Shown here: piece after piece, positions 19,301 to 28,041 of the stretch
Numbering within the stretch: the stretch's first letter is position 1
Layout of the letters: each line of letters begins with the position of its first letter
Assembly: GCA_018267875.1 (NCBI GenBank)
Contig: JAFDXP010000067.1
Coordinates: 47,152-111,151, forward strand
DNA length: 64,000 nucleotides
Direction: 5' to 3'
Source: Bacteroidota bacterium
GTDB lineage: Bacteria; Bacteroidota; Bacteroidia; Chitinophagales; Chitinophagaceae
The notes under the pieces: generated by a model
What the model was told of the DNA's origin: nothing
The model's input: only the letters and a program-made list of their open reading frames with translations
The model's database searches: none
Translations under genes and position numbers: made by a program

Positions 19301-22300
19301 TAGCCCCTTTTATGTAAATACCCAACTAACTAACTGGAAGGCTGATGGAAAAAGAATTGCAGGAGTTAGTTCGTTTGGCGTGGGTGGTACTAATGCGCAT
19401 ATTGTATTAGAAGAAGGAGAAGGCGTAATTAACCATTCTACCGTTTTGCCAACTCAAGTACCTGAACTATTATGTTGGTCAGCAAAAACAGCTAAAAGCC
19501 TTGAGGGTTATGGGCAACTACTAAGCAAATACTTGGCAGCACAGGCTGAAAATGCCTTATCTAACGTTGCCTATACATTACATACTCATCGTAGTGCGTT
19601 TGACACGCGTTGTTTTACGGTTGCAGACAATTCTGAGAATTTTCAACAACAAATAAAGAGTGGCATCATTGCCTTAAATAATACCCAAAAAATATCGTCA
19701 AAGTCAGATCAGATAGTATTTGCGTTTCCTGGACAAGGAGATCAATATGTGAACATGTGCCGATCTTTATATGAATCAAACCAATTGTTCCATAGTAGTG
19801 TTGATTACTGTGCTCAAATCTTACGCCCGTATTTAGATGAAGACCTTTTGGAAGTATTATTTCCAACAACGGAAAATGAGGCAAATCAAAACCGAATAAA
19901 TGAAACCAGATATAGTCAACCGGCTTTGTTTGTAATCAGTTATTCATTGGCTAAACTATGGATGAGCTGGGGCATTCAGCCCAGTGCACTTATTGGACAT
20001 AGTATCGGTGAGTTTGTTGCTGCCTGTTTAGCCGGCATATTTTCCTTAGAAGATGCCCTCAAACTAATTGCTACACGTGGCAAGTTGATGTACGCATTAC
20101 CGAAAGGCTCCATGTTATCCGTTCGCCTTTCAGAATCAGAAATACAGCCTTATCTCAATGATGCTATCAGTCTTGCCGCTATCAATAGCTCAAAGTTGTG
20201 TGTGGTTTCCGGACAAGAAGAACATATTGCTGCCTTAGCTCAAAGGTTGAATGAGAAAGAAATTCCAAGCCGTATTCTTTCAACAAGCCATGCCTTTCAT
20301 TCGCACATGATGGAACCAGTTGTAAGTCAATTTGAAGAACTTGTTCGATCAATGACATTACACACACCATCCAAACCTATTGCCTCTACCGTTACCGGAA
20401 AATGGATGACAAATGATGAAGCAATTGACCCTAAATATTGGGCTGCACACTTACGGAAACCGGTTATGTTTGGCAAATCTGTGCAAACCATGATAGACGC
20501 CAGATATGGTAATTTCTTAGAAGTAGGAGCAGGCAAATCAGTTTCTGTGCTTATCAGACAACAAGCTGGAAATTCAAGTGTCATTTCGTTAGCTTCTTTG
20601 GAGCGCGAAGAAGCAACCATGCCATCCCAAAAAGCTATTTTGTTTTCTTTAGGTCAACTCTGGATTCATGGGTTTACAATAGATTGGAGTGCCTATTATT
20701 CAAACCATTCTCATCAGGTGTTGCACAATCTACCAACGTATGTTTTTGACAAACAAGAATATTGGGTAGAAGCAATTCCTCGCCACACGACATCCGTAAA
20801 ACTACAAGAGACTGAAGCTGTAAAACCAGAAGTAATTTCATCCGCTCTATCAAATGACAAGCTTTTAGTCTCAATAAAAGAAATTCTTGAAAATGCATCC
20901 GGCATTGACTTTGGAGATGCTTCGACAGATAAATCTTTTATTCAACTTGGGTTAGATTCTTTATCGTTAACTCAAGTTGCCCTACTACTGAAAAAGAAAT
21001 TTGCTGTATCTATCACTTTCCGTCAACTGAACGAATCCATTAACTCGATACGTTTATTGTCAGACTATCTGCTACAAAATCAAACGAGTAATTCATCTAT
21101 TGAACACACAGCCAAAAACACAATTATTGCAGAACTGACTACGGAAGAACAAGCTGAAATCAAGAAGCCATTTGGTGCCATAGCTCGAATAGAAAAATCA
21201 TCTGCCGAACTGAATGCAAGTCAACAAGCATTTCTTGAACATTTCATTCATCAATACAACGAAAAAACTAAGGGCAGTAAAAACTATACACAACAACATC
21301 GTGCTAAGATGGCTGATCCTCGTGTGGTATCAGGCTTTAGACCGGCTACTAAGGAGCTAGTTTACTCTATTGTCGTTAAGCAATCGAAGGGAAGCAGACT
21401 ATGGGACATTGATGGCAATGAATATATTGATGCACTGAATGGGTTTGGTTCTACTATGCTTGGTTATCAACCAGAATTCATCAAATCAGCCTTACAGCAA
21501 CAATTAGAAAGAGGTTATGAGATTGGACCTCAACATGAACTGGCAGGCGAAGTGTGTGAAATGATTTGCTCATTTACTAATTTTGATAGAGCCGCTCTTT
21601 GCAACACAGGATCAGAAGCAGTCCTCGGCGCTCTTCGCATTTCTCGAACTATAACCGGTCGTTCCCTTGTGGTCGCCTTTACGGGATCTTATCACGGCAT
21701 AAATGATGAAGCCATAGCTCGAAGCAACACCAAACTAAAAACCTATCCTGCTGCATCCGGAATCTTGCCAGAATCTGTGCAAAACATGCTCTATCTTGAA
21801 TATGGCACTGAAGAATCACTTCGTATTATTGAAGAGCGTGGAGAAGAAATTGCAGCAGTATTAGTAGAGCCTGTACAGAGCCGTAGGTGCGATTTTCAGC
21901 CTATATCTTTTTTGAAAAAATTGAGAAAGATAACTGAGAAATCAAACGCTGTACTCATTTTTGACGAAATTATTTCCGGCTTCCGCTTTCATCAGGGTGG
22001 CGTGCAAGCAATGTTTGGTATTAAGGCTGATTTAGCCACTTATGGAAAGGTGGTGGGTGGCGGAATGTCCTTAGGCGTTATTGCGGGCAAAAAACAATTT
22101 ATGGATGCCCTTGATGGAGGTTGGTGGCAATTTGGTGATGATTCTATGCCGGAAGTTGGTGTAACCTATTTTGCCGGAACATTCGTGAGACATCCTTTAA
22201 CCTTAGCTGCTGCCAAAGCAACGCTTGAATATTTTAAAACACAAGGACCTTCTTTGCAAGAAAAACTAAATGAAAATGGGCTTTATCTCGCGGAAGAATT

Positions 22301-22700
22301 GAATGCTATTTGCCGAAAACACCAAGCACCACTTTATATTGCTCAGTTTGGATCATTATGGCGTGTTCAACTTAAACAAGAATTTGCCTACTCTGAATTA
22401 TTCTTTGCAATTATGCGATTAAAGGGTATTCATATGCTGGAAGGGTTTCCTTGCTTTGTAACAACAGCGCATACGGAAGAAGATTTACAACAAATCATCA
22501 AGTGTTTTGAAGATGCAGTTAGAGAATTAAAAGCTGCAGGGATCATGCCCGATTTTGTGCACCCAAATGCTCAAATCACACCATCTCTCAATCGTCCGCC
22601 AATCAGAAATGCCAGATTAGGGCGCGATAGGGATGGTAATCCAGCATGGTTTATTCCGGATGAAAAGAAACCAGGAAAATATATACAAGTTTCAAACTAA
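16335..22700 (+). CDS. Hybrid NRPS/PKS megasynthase: A-T-KS-AT-T-aminotransferase
   Basis: 2121 aa. Domain order by residue: adenylation about 1-505 (YTSGSTGAPKG from Y156; YGPTETT; NGKIDKK); carrier T1 with FFELGGSSLL (phosphopantetheine Ser about S549); ketosynthase about 605-1025 (Cys 775 in QSACSTSL, His 911 in ESHGTATPLGDP, His 950 in GNFGHL); acyltransferase about 1128-1420 (GHSIGEF with Ser 1223; HAFH at 1319-1322, indicating malonyl-CoA); carrier T2 with LGLDSLSL (S1542); a GSA-type PLP aminotransferase about 1645-2065 (Lys 1905 in TYGKVVGGG). No ketoreductase is present, so the beta-ketone should go straight to the aminotransferase to give a beta-amine, as in mycosubtilin-type lines. 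No C domain precedes A, so this is a loading module. My hand-read pocket code for A is D-F-T-K-M-A-L-V-A-K; the conserved Asp indicates an alpha-amino acid. The tail GRDRDGNPAWF is usually a linker to a C domain, which here starts the next protein. Confidence 0.95.
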   Translation: MINNLTILKAFAEQVSLYGNHLAVKYKDFELSYIQLELLSNQVANALIEKGIRPNDLVPICLHDPLDMVIGIWGILKAGAAFVPIDPLFPTERIQFIIKDAESKIILSAPDISNEFENNSNTQFLLTNSHWANLSEYTDQAPKIEVTGLNIAYVIYTSGSTGAPKGALISHGSVCDYLNGLFSRIPYAECKNYALGATFAADFVITHLFGSLTHGSTLHVFTKEDYNDVAFIHQYFTEHQIDCIKIVPSHWRSLSLNGINLMPRKILMFAGEALYTDAIRDIIPAASRSCILVNLYGPTETTVAQLLHVIDEKRTYGKTIPIGTTFTDAQIYILNEKNERMEGVCEGELYIAGNCVGIGYLNRPELTKERFLQDRFSINSDAKMYKTGDIVRRLEDGNIEFVGRVDDQVKIRGYRIELGEIESTLQRAPGVNQCVVQVKEGRNGDNRLVGYVICPEGFNKSAILSFLETHLPDYMVPRLLMHLSVFPFLANGKIDKKALPNPVADSLLKNAFVAPTTETEKVISTIWKDVLGIDRAGAEDNFFELGGSSLLSLKFVDFYNKKTGNKLPVVKLYQFPKLKDLANYLDGRVSEQVFNQASKSKPDNDVAIIGMSARLPGAESIEAYWQLLTTGKESVTFFNENDIDASISDAVKNNKDYVPARGILSNVKAFDAAFFGISSSVAKVMDPQQRLFLEIAWEALEQSGYSKENAQEVIGVFAGVNSNTYFINNVMSHPELLEQTGSLRTTFVNDKDYVATRTSYTFDLKGPAVNVQSACSTSLVAIAQAVQSIRSGQCSMALAGGVSITVPVHSGHLYEEGAMFSKDGHCRPFDACATGTTFSDGGGVVLLKSKAQAIKDGDVIYAVIKGVGISNDGGGKGSFMAPNAQGQAAAIRMAIDDAGIQPDSISYIESHGTATPLGDPIEIEGLKLAFGNTIRKQYCGIGSVKGNFGHLTIASGVAGIIKTALSLYHQKMLPSINFSQPNPLIDFSNSPFYVNTQLTNWKADGKRIAGVSSFGVGGTNAHIVLEEGEGVINHSTVLPTQVPELLCWSAKTAKSLEGYGQLLSKYLAAQAENALSNVAYTLHTHRSAFDTRCFTVADNSENFQQQIKSGIIALNNTQKISSKSDQIVFAFPGQGDQYVNMCRSLYESNQLFHSSVDYCAQILRPYLDEDLLEVLFPTTENEANQNRINETRYSQPALFVISYSLAKLWMSWGIQPSALIGHSIGEFVAACLAGIFSLEDALKLIATRGKLMYALPKGSMLSVRLSESEIQPYLNDAISLAAINSSKLCVVSGQEEHIAALAQRLNEKEIPSRILSTSHAFHSHMMEPVVSQFEELVRSMTLHTPSKPIASTVTGKWMTNDEAIDPKYWAAHLRKPVMFGKSVQTMIDARYGNFLEVGAGKSVSVLIRQQAGNSSVISLASLEREEATMPSQKAILFSLGQLWIHGFTIDWSAYYSNHSHQVLHNLPTYVFDKQEYWVEAIPRHTTSVKLQETEAVKPEVISSALSNDKLLVSIKEILENASGIDFGDASTDKSFIQLGLDSLSLTQVALLLKKKFAVSITFRQLNESINSIRLLSDYLLQNQTSNSSIEHTAKNTIIAELTTEEQAEIKKPFGAIARIEKSSAELNASQQAFLEHFIHQYNEKTKGSKNYTQQHRAKMADPRVVSGFRPATKELVYSIVVKQSKGSRLWDIDGNEYIDALNGFGSTMLGYQPEFIKSALQQQLERGYEIGPQHELAGEVCEMICSFTNFDRAALCNTGSEAVLGALRISRTITGRSLVVAFTGSYHGINDEAIARSNTKLKTYPAASGILPESVQNMLYLEYGTEESLRIIEERGEEIAAVLVEPVQSRRCDFQPISFLKKLRKITEKSNAVLIFDEIISGFRFHQGGVQAMFGIKADLATYGKVVGGGMSLGVIAGKKQFMDALDGGWWQFGDDSMPEVGVTYFAGTFVRHPLTLAAAKATLEYFKTQGPSLQEKLNENGLYLAEELNAICRKHQAPLYIAQFGSLWRVQLKQEFAYSELFFAIMRLKGIHMLEGFPCFVTTAHTEEDLQQIIKCFEDAVRELKAAGIMPDFVHPNAQITPSLNRPPIRNARLGRDRDGNPAWFIPDEKKPGKYIQVSN

Positions 22701-22705
22701 AAATC

Positions 22706-22742
22706 AAAAGAGGCAGAGAATCAATTTCTGCCTCTTTTTTTT
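22706..22742 (+). terminator. Intrinsic terminator between the two synthetase genes
   Basis: A perfect 12-bp stem (AAAAGAGGCAGA at 22706-22717 with TCTGCCTCTTTT at 22727-22738), a 9-nt loop, and an uninterrupted T-run on the plus strand. It starts just after the first megasynthase stop codon. Confidence 0.9.
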
Positions 22743-22826
22743 CAAAATATAGTGTGGAATTTGAAAACTTTGAAGCATACAATATTTGATAATCAAATTT
22801 TAATCCCTATGTTGTAATGGTTTGAT

Positions 22827-22834
22827 TATTTTTG
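22827..22834 (+). promoter_or_regulatory. Putative -7 box for the second synthetase
   Basis: TATTTTTG matches TAnnTTTG exactly, 11 nt before ATG 22846. A transcript from here would start near 22841, so the upstream in-frame TTG at 22822 would not be in it. This favours the ATG. No clear -33 TTTG. Confidence 0.45.
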
Positions 22835-22845
22835 ACGAATACGCC

Positions 22846-25800
22846 ATGAACCAATTGATTCCAATAGATTTCGATCCCTTTTCAACGGGTGAAGAATTTG
22901 AAAAACTTGCTTTAATTACAGAATCGCAACGAGAGATATTTCTATCTTGCATGATTGGAGGTGATGATGCCAATCGAGCCTATAATGAATCTGTGTCCTT
23001 AAAGCTGATTGGCGATCTGCATCTTCCAGAATTAAAACATGCGTTACAATTGCTTTTCCAACGTCATGAGGCTTTGCGTACAACCATCAGCCCTAATGGT
23101 GAAACGCTTATCATCTATAAGAATGTAAATTTCGACATAGAAGAACATGACCTTACAACACTATCTGAATCGGATCGTAAAAAAGCCTTTACTACATTTT
23201 TAAACTCTGTTGCCAATACACTGCTTAATTTAAAAGAAGGGTTATTATTTCGCTTTTATCTACATAAGACAGCACCGAACGAGCACTATCTGACTCTTTT
23301 AATTCATCACCTTATTGGAGATGGTTGGTCAATTGGTATTTTATTGGAAGACCTTGCACAGCTCTATAATGCAGCTTTAAAAAAAGCCCCTAATCTACTT
23401 TCACCACCTACACAAATCAGTGAATATGCTGAAGCGCAGGAAACTTTTCGTCTTTCAGAAGAACATAACCAAATGCAGTCCTTTTGGCTCAATCTTTATA
23501 AAGACTCTGTTCCCCTATTGGATCTGCCAACCGACAATCCCAGAAAGACGCCTCGATCCTATAAAGGCAATCGTTTAGATCACCCCTTTTCAAAAGAAAA
23601 AACAGAACAACTCAAAAATATTGGTGCTACATCCGGTACCAGCTTAGTCACTACACTATTAGCCTCTTTTGAACTTTTTTTATATCAACTAACGCATCAA
23701 AGAGACTTAGTGGTTGGTGTGCCGTCATCAGGCCAGGCTGCTTCGGGTATGAATGATGTGATAGGTCATTGTGTAAACTTACTGCCCATTCGCGCACAAA
23801 TCAATCCCCACAAGCATTTTACGGAATACCTACAACAACGAAAGACAGAAATTTTAGATGCTTACGATCATCAACGAATAACCTTCGGCGAACTGATTAA
23901 GAAACTGTATGTTAACCGTGACCCATCGAGAGTAGCATTAGTGCCTGTTGTTTTTAACGTGGATGCAGGCATGGATAGTGAAGTGAAATTTGATGGATTA
24001 GAACATACACTTATCAGTAATCCTCGCGCTTTTGAAAACTTTGAATTATACCTAAACGTTACTGGATCTAAAGATGGAGTGGTTTTTGAATGGTCTTATA
24101 ATACAGACCTTTTTCACGAGTCAACCATTCAGGCTTTTGGAAGACAGTTTGAAACCATCTTAGACAAAATCATTTCAAATCCGGCTTTCACCATATCTGA
24201 AATTTGCCAAAAACCAACAGAAGAGATTAAGGTCAGTAGGGGAAAAATAACCACCCTTTCTGAAGGGCTAACTTTTAATAAATTATTTGCTCAAACCGTT
24301 CGTGAGAATGAACATAAAGTTGCCGTAAGATTTGAAAACCAAAATCTGACTTATGCACAACTGAACCAAGCAGCTGAAAAACTTGCTCGTGTTTTGATTG
24401 AAAAAAATATCAAAAAAGGCAAATTAGTAGCCGTGTGCATGGAGCGTTCACTCAATATGCTCATCAGTCTTTTGTCCATTTGGAAAACAGGAGCAGCCTA
24501 TCTGGCTCTTGATCCGGAATATCCGAAAGATCGAATAAACTTTATGCTAGAGGATTCAGGTTGCCATCTTATTCTATCTTCTGAAAACACTAAGCTTCTA
24601 TCTTCTGCCTCCTCATTACAACAAATCGTAGTAGATGAAGCAATGAAGCAGACTGAAAATACTGAACAGTTCGTCACACATAATGATACCGGAAACGATC
24701 TTGCCTATTTGCTTTATACATCAGGTTCAACCGGTTTGCCCAAAGGGGTAAAAATTACCCAACATAATCTGGCAAACTTTTTATGTAGCATGAAAGATGA
24801 ACCGGGAATTGAAAAGAGCGATGTGCTGTTGTCAGTAACTTCTGTTTCGTTCGACATTTCCGGTTTAGAGCTTTATTTACCCTTAATTTCCGGTGCTACA
24901 TTGGTAATTGCCAATACAGATACCGTAAAAGATGGCCGACTACTTAAAGAGTTAATTATCCAAGAAAATGCTACCCTCTTACAGGCAACACCATCAACTT
25001 GGCAAATGTTGCTATTTTCTGGATGGAAAGAAAAACTACCCTTAAAAGCACTATGTGGCGGAGAAGCATTAACCGTAGAATTAGCACAAAAAATACTACC
25101 ACTATGTAACTCACTTTGGAACATGTATGGTCCAACTGAAACGACAATTTGGTCAACAATAAGTAAAATAACTACCGTTAATGAAGCCATTAGTATCGGA
25201 AAACCCATCAACAACACTCAAGTCTATGTGATGGATGAAGATGGTAATCCGGTAAGCGAAAAACAAACTGGCGAAATATATATCGGTGGAGATGGGGTTG
25301 CAGCGGGATACCACAATCGTCAGGAAGCAACGCAAGAGAAATTTGTTGCCGATAGGTTTACCAATATTCCCGATAGGAAACTCTATAAAACCGGTGATCT
25401 TGGCAAAATAATGGATGATGGCTCTATTTATTGTTTAGGTAGAAGTGATCATCAAATAAAAATACGTGGACATCGTATTGAGCCGGGTGAAATTGAAACC
25501 CAAATACTACGAATAAAAAACGTTAAACAAGCATTAGTAGTAGCGCGGGAAGACAAGCCCGGAGACAAACGATTAGTTGCCTATGTTACCTTAGATCAAC
25601 AACCTGATGATGGGCAAAGCTGGAAAGATCGTTGGGATACAATCTATGCAATCGGGGCAGAAGAGAAGGGCGACTTAGATAGTAATTTACTTGAAAAATT
25701 ATCTCATAGTGACAATCTTTCTGCACAACATAAAGAATGGCTAAAAGTTTCTGTAGATCGCATTCAAGAAATTGGTGCTAAATATGTTTATGAAATTGGA

Positions 25801-28014
25801 AGTGGTGCCGGTCAAATCATGTATGAAATTGCCCCTCATGTTGGGACTTATATAGCTACGGACTATGCAAAACCGGCAATTGACAACATCAACGAACGAT
25901 TAGCACGAGAGCTCGGGAATTGGAACAACACCTCTGCTTATATCGCTACTGCTGACGACTTTTCTGCTCTAAAAGGGAAAAAGGTTGATTTGGTTTTACT
26001 AAATAGTGTCATTCAGTATTTTCAGGATGCTAACTATTTATTAAAAGTAATTCGCCAAAGCGTACAAGCAATAGAAAACGGTGGTTGTATATATATTGGA
26101 GATGTGCAAGGAAAAAATTCGCTGGCAATGTACCATGCGATGGATTATTTGAAAAATGCCTCCTCTACTGTCAAAGCATTTAAAGACGTAGTTGCAAATC
26201 GTGTTAGAATAGAAGACGAATTGGTAATTGATCCTCCTTTTTTCTACCTTCTGCCTACTTTGATACCTTCTATAACCGCAGTAGATATACAATTAAGACG
26301 CGGTGCACTAACAAATGAAACTACTAAATACCACTATGATATTTGGCTCTATGTCAACAAACCAACAGCTACTCTGCTACCTTCTAAAACACTGAACTGG
26401 ACTGATGTTGCTCAGATTGAACAATTAAAACCGTTCCTTACAGACCAATCTAATACTATAATTGAGGTTAAAAATATTCCCAATCAACGAACCATAAGCG
26501 ACATTCGTTTACAAACGCTATTAGCCAATGCTTCAGATAGTTTACCCATTGCCGACATTCGATCGGTAGTCATGGAAACTTTGGGCGGACTTCATCCCGA
26601 TGAGTTTTGGGAACTTGGAAAAGTAAGTGGTTACAAAACACATATCCGATGGACGACAGACGGAACAGATGGGCTTTTTGATGTTTGGTTTATTAAACCA
26701 GATGGATCATTTTCTGTTCCACCTTTTTTCAATTTCAATAAGCTGACGGATCCTACGAATTTCGCTCGAAACCCGCTCTCTAAAAATGAGATCTATTTAG
26801 AAACAGATCAAATTGAACAATGGAAAGAAAGTTTGCGCAAAAACCTTCCTGCATTTATGGTAGTCGAAGATTTTGTTGCCTTAAAAGAATTACCGCTTAC
26901 TCCAAATGGTAAAATTGACCGAAAATCTTTGCCACAGCCACTTACAAGGCGTAACACTATAAATACTAAACGACCATTTACACCGGAAGAAAAAATAGTG
27001 TTCGACTTATGGGCTGAGGTGTTAGACAATAGCGATTTTGGACCCAATGATGATTTTTTTGAACTTGGCGGGCATTCATTGCTGGCTGTAAAAGTAATGG
27101 TGTCTTTAGAGAAAAAAACAGGTAAACGATTAACGATTGCTACTTTGTTTGAACATCCAACAGTTGAGCAATTAGCCAAACAGCTTCACAAAGATTATAA
27201 TGCAGCTGAATGGGATGTTTTAATGCCCATTAAAACCACTGGCACCAAAATTCCGATCTTTTATGTGCATGGAGCCGGACTAAATGCACTTTTGTTTAAG
27301 CCTTTTGGTGAATTTATGGATGAGAACCAACCTGTTTATGGACTTCAGGCTTTGGGAATCAATCATGAAACACAAATACCGGACTCAATTGAAAAAATGG
27401 TCGAGCGTTATGTCGCTGATATTATCAAGGCATACCCTAACGGACCATACGCTATTGCCGGTTACTCGCTCGGAGGATTTTTGGCTTTTGAAATAGCTCG
27501 TCAGTTAGAGTTAATGAATAAAGAAGTAGCCTTTGTTGGCATTCTTGACACCTTTGCTGGAAATAATTTTCAAGGTAGTCTTTCAAAGAAATTTTTACAC
27601 GAACTAAATAAAGCTTGGTTTCTTACCAAATCTTTTCTTTCCAATCCATCGGAGGCTTGGAAATACCAAAAATCAGTTTGGCAACAAAAATGGAAAGAAC
27701 GATTTACACAAGATGGCAATGTGCCTTTAGAAGTGCTGACGACTTATGAAGCCGATATTTATCGAAAATATAGTGATGCCCTTGACCAATATCAACTTCC
27801 TATTGCCAACTTGCATGTAACTTTATTTGCCGTGCAAAAAAGAATGTATTACGTGAAAAACCCGAGTACTTTAGGTTGGGATTATTTTGCCAAACAAGGT
27901 GTAGAAACTCATTGGGTACCGGGTGACCATACTACAATGCTCTATGCACCAAACAATGAAGCACTAGCTAAAAAAATCCAAGAAGTACTCAATTCTCTCA
28001 ACCTGAATGAGTAA
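22846..28014 (+). CDS. NRPS module C-A(nMT)-T-TE, predicted to add sarcosine and release
   Basis: 1722 aa from ATG 22846 (TTG 22822 is the longer alternative). Condensation domain about 20-440 with HHLIGDG (His154-His155); its opening TESQREIFLSCMIGGDDANR resembles C domains that follow PKS/aminotransferase modules. Adenylation from about 472 (YTSGSTGLPKG from Y624) to NGKIDRK (K1356). My hand-read code is D-I-L-Q-L-G-M-I-W-K, one residue from the classical glycine code DILQLGLIWK. A methyltransferase is inserted in the A domain about 890-1300: SAM motif YEIGSGAGQ at E983, plus LLNSVIQYF and GCIYIGDVQG, as in NRPS N-methyltransferases. Carrier: FFELGGHSLL (S1411). Thioesterase: GYSLGG (S1541), Asp 1568 and His 1695. 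Predicted product unit is N-methylglycine condensed onto the upstream beta-amino acyl chain. All catalytic residues checked are present. Confidence 0.94.
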   Translation: MNQLIPIDFDPFSTGEEFEKLALITESQREIFLSCMIGGDDANRAYNESVSLKLIGDLHLPELKHALQLLFQRHEALRTTISPNGETLIIYKNVNFDIEEHDLTTLSESDRKKAFTTFLNSVANTLLNLKEGLLFRFYLHKTAPNEHYLTLLIHHLIGDGWSIGILLEDLAQLYNAALKKAPNLLSPPTQISEYAEAQETFRLSEEHNQMQSFWLNLYKDSVPLLDLPTDNPRKTPRSYKGNRLDHPFSKEKTEQLKNIGATSGTSLVTTLLASFELFLYQLTHQRDLVVGVPSSGQAASGMNDVIGHCVNLLPIRAQINPHKHFTEYLQQRKTEILDAYDHQRITFGELIKKLYVNRDPSRVALVPVVFNVDAGMDSEVKFDGLEHTLISNPRAFENFELYLNVTGSKDGVVFEWSYNTDLFHESTIQAFGRQFETILDKIISNPAFTISEICQKPTEEIKVSRGKITTLSEGLTFNKLFAQTVRENEHKVAVRFENQNLTYAQLNQAAEKLARVLIEKNIKKGKLVAVCMERSLNMLISLLSIWKTGAAYLALDPEYPKDRINFMLEDSGCHLILSSENTKLLSSASSLQQIVVDEAMKQTENTEQFVTHNDTGNDLAYLLYTSGSTGLPKGVKITQHNLANFLCSMKDEPGIEKSDVLLSVTSVSFDISGLELYLPLISGATLVIANTDTVKDGRLLKELIIQENATLLQATPSTWQMLLFSGWKEKLPLKALCGGEALTVELAQKILPLCNSLWNMYGPTETTIWSTISKITTVNEAISIGKPINNTQVYVMDEDGNPVSEKQTGEIYIGGDGVAAGYHNRQEATQEKFVADRFTNIPDRKLYKTGDLGKIMDDGSIYCLGRSDHQIKIRGHRIEPGEIETQILRIKNVKQALVVAREDKPGDKRLVAYVTLDQQPDDGQSWKDRWDTIYAIGAEEKGDLDSNLLEKLSHSDNLSAQHKEWLKVSVDRIQEIGAKYVYEIGSGAGQIMYEIAPHVGTYIATDYAKPAIDNINERLARELGNWNNTSAYIATADDFSALKGKKVDLVLLNSVIQYFQDANYLLKVIRQSVQAIENGGCIYIGDVQGKNSLAMYHAMDYLKNASSTVKAFKDVVANRVRIEDELVIDPPFFYLLPTLIPSITAVDIQLRRGALTNETTKYHYDIWLYVNKPTATLLPSKTLNWTDVAQIEQLKPFLTDQSNTIIEVKNIPNQRTISDIRLQTLLANASDSLPIADIRSVVMETLGGLHPDEFWELGKVSGYKTHIRWTTDGTDGLFDVWFIKPDGSFSVPPFFNFNKLTDPTNFARNPLSKNEIYLETDQIEQWKESLRKNLPAFMVVEDFVALKELPLTPNGKIDRKSLPQPLTRRNTINTKRPFTPEEKIVFDLWAEVLDNSDFGPNDDFFELGGHSLLAVKVMVSLEKKTGKRLTIATLFEHPTVEQLAKQLHKDYNAAEWDVLMPIKTTGTKIPIFYVHGAGLNALLFKPFGEFMDENQPVYGLQALGINHETQIPDSIEKMVERYVADIIKAYPNGPYAIAGYSLGGFLAFEIARQLELMNKEVAFVGILDTFAGNNFQGSLSKKFLHELNKAWFLTKSFLSNPSEAWKYQKSVWQQKWKERFTQDGNVPLEVLTTYEADIYRKYSDALDQYQLPIANLHVTLFAVQKRMYYVKNPSTLGWDYFAKQGVETHWVPGDHTTMLYAPNNEALAKKIQEVLNSLNLNE

Positions 28015-28041
28015 CATTGATTGTCAAAAGGACTGAATAGA

